Shown in pieces: positions 60,187-64,000 of a DNA stretch of 64,000 nucleotides (the stretch's first letter is position 1; the number at the start of each line of letters is the position of its first letter). The notes beneath the pieces are model-generated. The model was not told where the DNA came from. It ran no database searches and worked only from the letters and a program-made list of their open reading frames with translations. The position numbers and the translations under genes were made by a program. Origin of the DNA: CAZSDU01 sp964429135 (lineage in GTDB: Bacteria; Bacteroidota; Bacteroidia; Bacteroidales; FEN-979); assembly GCA_964429135.1 (NCBI GenBank), contig CAYSAU010000003.1:124001-188000 (forward strand). The letters are read 5' to 3'.

Positions 60187-63100
60187 AGAAACTGTTTTCT
60201 GTGAGGAAATTTACTGCATTTGTATCCTGTCATTTCGTTTGCCTGATCCTCCTTTTTGTCCTACATATTTCCTGGACATTCGGGGGAGTTGTCGGCAATT
60301 ACAGACATGATTCACCTCTCTCTGCTCCTCCCGACACCCTCAGGGGAGACACTATCCGCTTGCGGTATCCGTTTACCGAAGAAAATGTTTTTCCGGGCTC
60401 AGGCCAGGAGAACAAAATTTATCTGAAAAACCCTTCCAATCTTAACACCACGGTTGAATATGATCCCGTCACACGTCAATACTATTATACCTATAAAATC
60501 GGGGATATTACCTATCGCCTTCCGACCACCCTGACCTATGAAGAATACCAGGATATGGATTTACAATCCATGATCAGCAATTACTGGAAGGAAAGAGCGG
60601 AAGTGGCCAGCATGGACAACGCAAGAGGCCTTATCCCCAAGATCGTGATTCCGGGTAAGGTGTTTGAGACCATCTTCGGCAACAACACGGTAGATATCCG
60701 ACCTCAGGGATCCGCTGAGATCAATTTCGGCATCATCTCCAACCGCAGGGATGATCCGATGCTGAATACAAGACAGCGCCGCCAAACCAATTTCGATTTT
60801 GATGAAAAGATCCAGATGAATGTGATCGCCAAGATCGGAGATAAAATAGAATTCAAGGTTAACTATAACACGGAAGCCACTTTTGATTTCGAAAATAAAC
60901 TCAAACTGAAATACGAAGGCAAGGAAGATGATATTATCCAATTGATAGAAGCCGGCGATGTCAACCTTCCCCTTTCCTCGACCCTCATCCGTGGCACCGA
61001 AAGTTTGTTCGGCATTAAAACCAAGCTGAGATTTGGACGCACAACGGTGACGGCCATCTATTCCCAGCAAAAAAGCGAAACGAAGAACATCACGGTACAG
61101 GGTAATGCACAGACCACCCGTTTCAAGATCCGAGCAGATGAATATGAGGAAAACAAACATTTTTTCATTTCTCAATATTTTCGTGAACACTACAAGGAAG
61201 CCCTTCAGAAATTACCCATTGTTAATTCCAGCGTGAATATTCTTAAGGTGGAAGTCTGGGTAACCAATATCGGCGCTGCGATCACCGAGAACAGAAATAT
61301 CGTGGCGTTTATGGATCTGGGGGAAAACTCTCCTTATAATTCCCGGCTTTTTACCGGTTATCCGGGCAGGTACCTGCCCAACAATAATTCCAACAACCTT
61401 TTTCAGGTTATCATGCCCAATCCGGCCGATACGGCTAAAGTCAGAAATATCAATAAGGTTACCGACTACTTAAAGGGACCTCCCTTCTTTTTGGTTTCCG
61501 GAATGGATTTCGAAAAAATTGAAAGCGCCCGCAAACTTTTGCCTTCCGAGTATAGTTTTAACCCGAAACTGGGGTTTATTTCCTTAAATACGGGATTGAA
61601 TTCCGATCAGACCCTTGCCATTGCATATCAATACCAGGTGGTCGGCGACACGGTGATTTATCAGGTGGGAGAATTTTCCGACCAGGGCATCAACTCCCCC
61701 CAGGGTTTAATTGTTAAACTTCTGAAATCCACTTCGCTGAACACGAAAATCCCGACCTGGAAGTTGATGATGAAAAATGTTTATCCCCTGGGAGCGTATC
61801 AGCTTCAGTCGAACGATTTTACTTTGAATATCCTTTATTCCGGAAACGCTAACGGAGTCCCCACCGCCTATCTCACTGAAGGAAGGATTAAAGGAGTTCC
61901 CCTGCTGAGGGTACTTAGTCTCGACAACCTTAACCAGCAGTTCAATCCACCTCCTGACGGGATGTTCGATTTCATTGATAATGCAGCCACCCTGGGAGGG
62001 ACCATTCAGTCTTCCAACGGACGTGTATTTTTTCCGGTGCTTGAACCTTTTGGGCAGGATTTAAGGGACTCCATTCAGGATCCCGAACTGGCAGATAAAT
62101 ATTGCTTTGATTCTCTTTATACCATGACCAAGACCATGGCCAGGCAATATCCGGATAAAAACAAATTCCTGTTGGAAGGGTTTTATAAAGCCTCAGCAGG
62201 GGCAGAAATATCCCTGAATGCCCTCAATGTTCCTGCCGGATCGGTTCATGTTACTGCCGGGGGAGTGGAATTACAGGAAAATGTTCATTATACCGTTGAT
62301 TATACCCTCGGCAGAGTAAGAATTATCAATGAGGGAATTTTAAACTCGGGAACTCCGATCAACATCTCTCTTGAAAGCAATGAGATGTTTAACATCCAGA
62401 CCAAAAGGCTGATGGGTGCCCATATTGATTATAAGATCAACAAGGATTTCAACATCGGGGCCACGATTTTGAATTTAAACGAAAGGCCCTTGACCCAGAA
62501 AGTCAATTACGGGGATGAACCCATGTCAAACACTATTTGGGGAATGACCCTTTCCTACCGCACCCAATCACGCTTGCTGACCCGCTGGATAGACGCCCTC
62601 CCCTTGATCAGTACCAAAGCCGTTTCCAATATCTCGGTGGATGCTGAATTTGCTCATTTTATTCCTGGGCATTCCAAAGCCATCGGTAAAACAGGAACGA
62701 CCTATATCGACGATTTTGAAGGAGCAAAATCAACCATTGATCTTAAAAATATCGGAACATGGTTCATGGCCAGCACACCTCAGGGACAGAATGCTTATGG
62801 TTTGTTCCCGGAAGGTGCTGCCGGAACCGGACTGTCGTATGGTTATAACCGGGCCAAACTAGCCTGGTATATCATTGATCCTTTATTTTACGATAAAAAC
62901 ACCAGCCTGGTGCCACCCAATGTTACTCCCAGAGAGCTTTCTAATCAGTATGTACGTCAGATTTGGGAGACAGAAGTTTTTCCCAATAAACAACCCCTCA
63001 ATGGTGTCCCTGTGAATCTCGCTGTTCTCAACATGGCCTATTATCCCTCAGAACGGGGACCCTACAACTATGATGTCACCCCCTCCAGTTTTTCACGCGG

Positions 63101-64000
63101 TCTCAATGAAGACGGAACCCTTGCCCATCCGGAGACACGTTGGGGCGGAATCATGCGGAAGATTGAAACTACTGATTTTGACGCCACGAATATTCAGTAT
63201 CTCGAATTCTGGATGATGGATCCATTCGTTTATGATTCCACCAATTCAGGGGAATTATATTTCAACCTCGGAGATATTTCTGAGGATATTCTCAGGGACG
63301 GGAGGAAAAGTTACGAAAACGGACTACCGACTTCCGCCTTGGTCACCAATGTGGATACAACCATATGGGGTCGTGTTCCCACGCTTCAGGCGCTGGTAGA
63401 TGCCTTTGATAATGATCCGGCATCCCGTCCCTATCAGGATGTTGGATATGACGGCTTAAGGAATGTGGATGAATTGTCGTTTTTCGACACTACATATATG
63501 AATAAGATCCGAAATGCTTTCGGGGAGGGATCAGTCGCCTACCAAAATGCATCTAAAGACCCTTCATCTGATGATTTTCACTATTTCCGGGGAACAGATT
63601 ATGATAATACACCTGAATTCAGTAGTGTTCTGGAAAGGTATAAAAAATACAACGGACCTGAAGGAAATTCACCCTCTTCCGAGCAATCGCCTGAAACTTA
63701 TCAAACCATAGCCACGACTTTACCTAATATTGAAGACATTAACAAGGACAACACCCTGAGTGAAACAGAGCGTTATTACCAATATGTGGTTCAGCTCAAC
63801 CGTGATCAGATGAAACCGGGTATGAATTATATCACTAATGTTTACCGGGCTACTGATATTCCTTTGGCAGATGGCACACGAGGAGCTGTAAATTGGTACC
63901 AGTTCAAAATTCCTATCCGTACGCCGGATAAGGTAGTGGGAAGCATCAACGATTTTACATCTATTCGTTTCATGCGGATGTTTTTCAAAAACTTCGAACG
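60183..64000 (+). CDS. sprA: T9SS outer-membrane translocon SprA/Sov (3' truncated)
   Basis: The frame opens with GTG at 60183 (overlapping the ruvA stop) and stays open to the window end: about 1272 residues of a protein usually 2300-2500 long. The signal peptide is long (MKKLFSVRKFTAFVSCHFV... up to about residue 40). Then come LRYPFTEENVFPGSGQ, YYTYKIGDITYRLPTTL, NFGIISNRRDDPMLNTRQRRQTNFDFDEKIQMN, the repeated long-strand pattern of the giant 36-strand barrel, and RFMRMFFKNF at the end, all characteristic of SprA. It is the export channel for T9SS cargo; likely clients in this window are the CTD-bearing products at 1-454, 5855-9838, 9840-12524 and 12598-15786. Confidence 0.95.
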   Translation, partial: MKKLFSVRKFTAFVSCHFVCLILLFVLHISWTFGGVVGNYRHDSPLSAPPDTLRGDTIRLRYPFTEENVFPGSGQENKIYLKNPSNLNTTVEYDPVTRQYYYTYKIGDITYRLPTTLTYEEYQDMDLQSMISNYWKERAEVASMDNARGLIPKIVIPGKVFETIFGNNTVDIRPQGSAEINFGIISNRRDDPMLNTRQRRQTNFDFDEKIQMNVIAKIGDKIEFKVNYNTEATFDFENKLKLKYEGKEDDIIQLIEAGDVNLPLSSTLIRGTESLFGIKTKLRFGRTTVTAIYSQQKSETKNITVQGNAQTTRFKIRADEYEENKHFFISQYFREHYKEALQKLPIVNSSVNILKVEVWVTNIGAAITENRNIVAFMDLGENSPYNSRLFTGYPGRYLPNNNSNNLFQVIMPNPADTAKVRNINKVTDYLKGPPFFLVSGMDFEKIESARKLLPSEYSFNPKLGFISLNTGLNSDQTLAIAYQYQVVGDTVIYQVGEFSDQGINSPQGLIVKLLKSTSLNTKIPTWKLMMKNVYPLGAYQLQSNDFTLNILYSGNANGVPTAYLTEGRIKGVPLLRVLSLDNLNQQFNPPPDGMFDFIDNAATLGGTIQSSNGRVFFPVLEPFGQDLRDSIQDPELADKYCFDSLYTMTKTMARQYPDKNKFLLEGFYKASAGAEISLNALNVPAGSVHVTAGGVELQENVHYTVDYTLGRVRIINEGILNSGTPINISLESNEMFNIQTKRLMGAHIDYKINKDFNIGATILNLNERPLTQKVNYGDEPMSNTIWGMTLSYRTQSRLLTRWIDALPLISTKAVSNISVDAEFAHFIPGHSKAIGKTGTTYIDDFEGAKSTIDLKNIGTWFMASTPQGQNAYGLFPEGAAGTGLSYGYNRAKLAWYIIDPLFYDKNTSLVPPNVTPRELSNQYVRQIWETEVFPNKQPLNGVPVNLAVLNMAYYPSERGPYNYDVTPSSFSRGLNEDGTLAHPETRWGGIMRKIETTDFDATNIQYLEFWMMDPFVYDSTNSGELYFNLGDISEDILRDGRKSYENGLPTSALVTNVDTTIWGRVPTLQALVDAFDNDPASRPYQDVGYDGLRNVDELSFFDTTYMNKIRNAFGEGSVAYQNASKDPSSDDFHYFRGTDYDNTPEFSSVLERYKKYNGPEGNSPSSEQSPETYQTIATTLPNIEDINKDNTLSETERYYQYVVQLNRDQMKPGMNYITNVYRATDIPLADGTRGAVNWYQFKIPIRTPDKVVGSINDFTSIRFMRMFFKNFE

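Noticed and set aside
60561..61190. 209-codon minus-strand ORF
   Set aside because: It lies antisense within sprA, which is clearly coding on the plus strand.
1..64000. tRNA, rRNA, prophage or insertion sequences
   Set aside because: I looked for cloverleaf-type sequences, transposase and integrase motifs and found none.

Overview
The window comes from a Bacteroidota chromosome, most likely an uncultured Bacteroidales/Marinilabiliales-type organism, although no rRNA is present to settle this. The evidence is: Type IX secretion (T9SS) C-terminal sorting domains on several large secreted proteins; the T9SS outer-membrane translocon gene sprA at the right edge, overlapping ruvA; Bacteroidota-only families (Omp28, DUF6029, BACON, LruC, EFR1-type ferredoxin, DUF4369-like TlpA proteins); and repeated TAnnTTTG-type -7 promoter boxes ahead of many genes. 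I see no tRNA, rRNA, CRISPR array, insertion sequence, integrase or phage gene. No gap between genes exceeds about 300 bases.

Layout. 1-454: the end of a PKD/T9SS-sorted protein. 464-3630: a minus-strand operon tlpA - DUF6029 - omp28. 3636-5852: manA, divergent from a LOG-family hydrolase and a P-loop kinase. 5855-15786: three very large secreted proteins on the minus strand, an M6-type metalloprotease between two paralogous propeller/choice-of-anchor-J/BACON proteins. 15901-20751: dCMP deaminase, cold-shock protein, DEAD-box helicase, TauE/SafE exporter and APC permease. 20807-25320: an SDR-like protein, DUF169, M64 peptidase, DedA, a DUF2007-like protein and an UPF0316 protein. 25439-27145: an ECF sigma factor flanked by small membrane proteins, with an unusual nested inverted repeat in its leader. 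27293-30648: alkaline phosphatase facing a 5'-nucleotidase. 30806-35548: DUF4136 lipoprotein, small protein plus MFS transporter, LruC/LamG lipoprotein. 35764-41319: a complete TolC/MFP/RND efflux operon. 41377-45670: Nramp transporter, membrane-tethered PHP-like protein, GT39-like glycosyltransferase. 45681-49568: a minus-strand series unknown - recX - prfB - arsC-like - fumC, with prfB read by a programmed +1 frameshift. 49730-53098: EFR1 ferredoxin and a TPR histidine kinase. 53143-56994: GH38 alpha-mannosidase. 57087-59560: two TlpA-type lipid/periplasmic redox proteins. 59605-64000: ruvA and sprA (3' truncated by the window).

Taken together this is mainly core genome with a secreted-protein block. 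SprA would export the T9SS cargo coded at the left end. Several thioredoxin-fold proteins (two TlpA loci, Omp28) point to envelope thiol chemistry. The phosphatase/nucleotidase pair would scavenge phosphate. The features I consider least explained are the co-centred inverted repeats that would pair the 5' end of the ECF sigma mRNA with its own start codon, the paralogue-protease-paralogue secreted cassette, and the two-TM PHP-like protein coupled to a GT39 enzyme. Several starts are non-ATG (TTG for DUF6029 and the helicase, GTG for the APC permease and SprA); they were chosen from signal peptides, family N-termini and promoter position.
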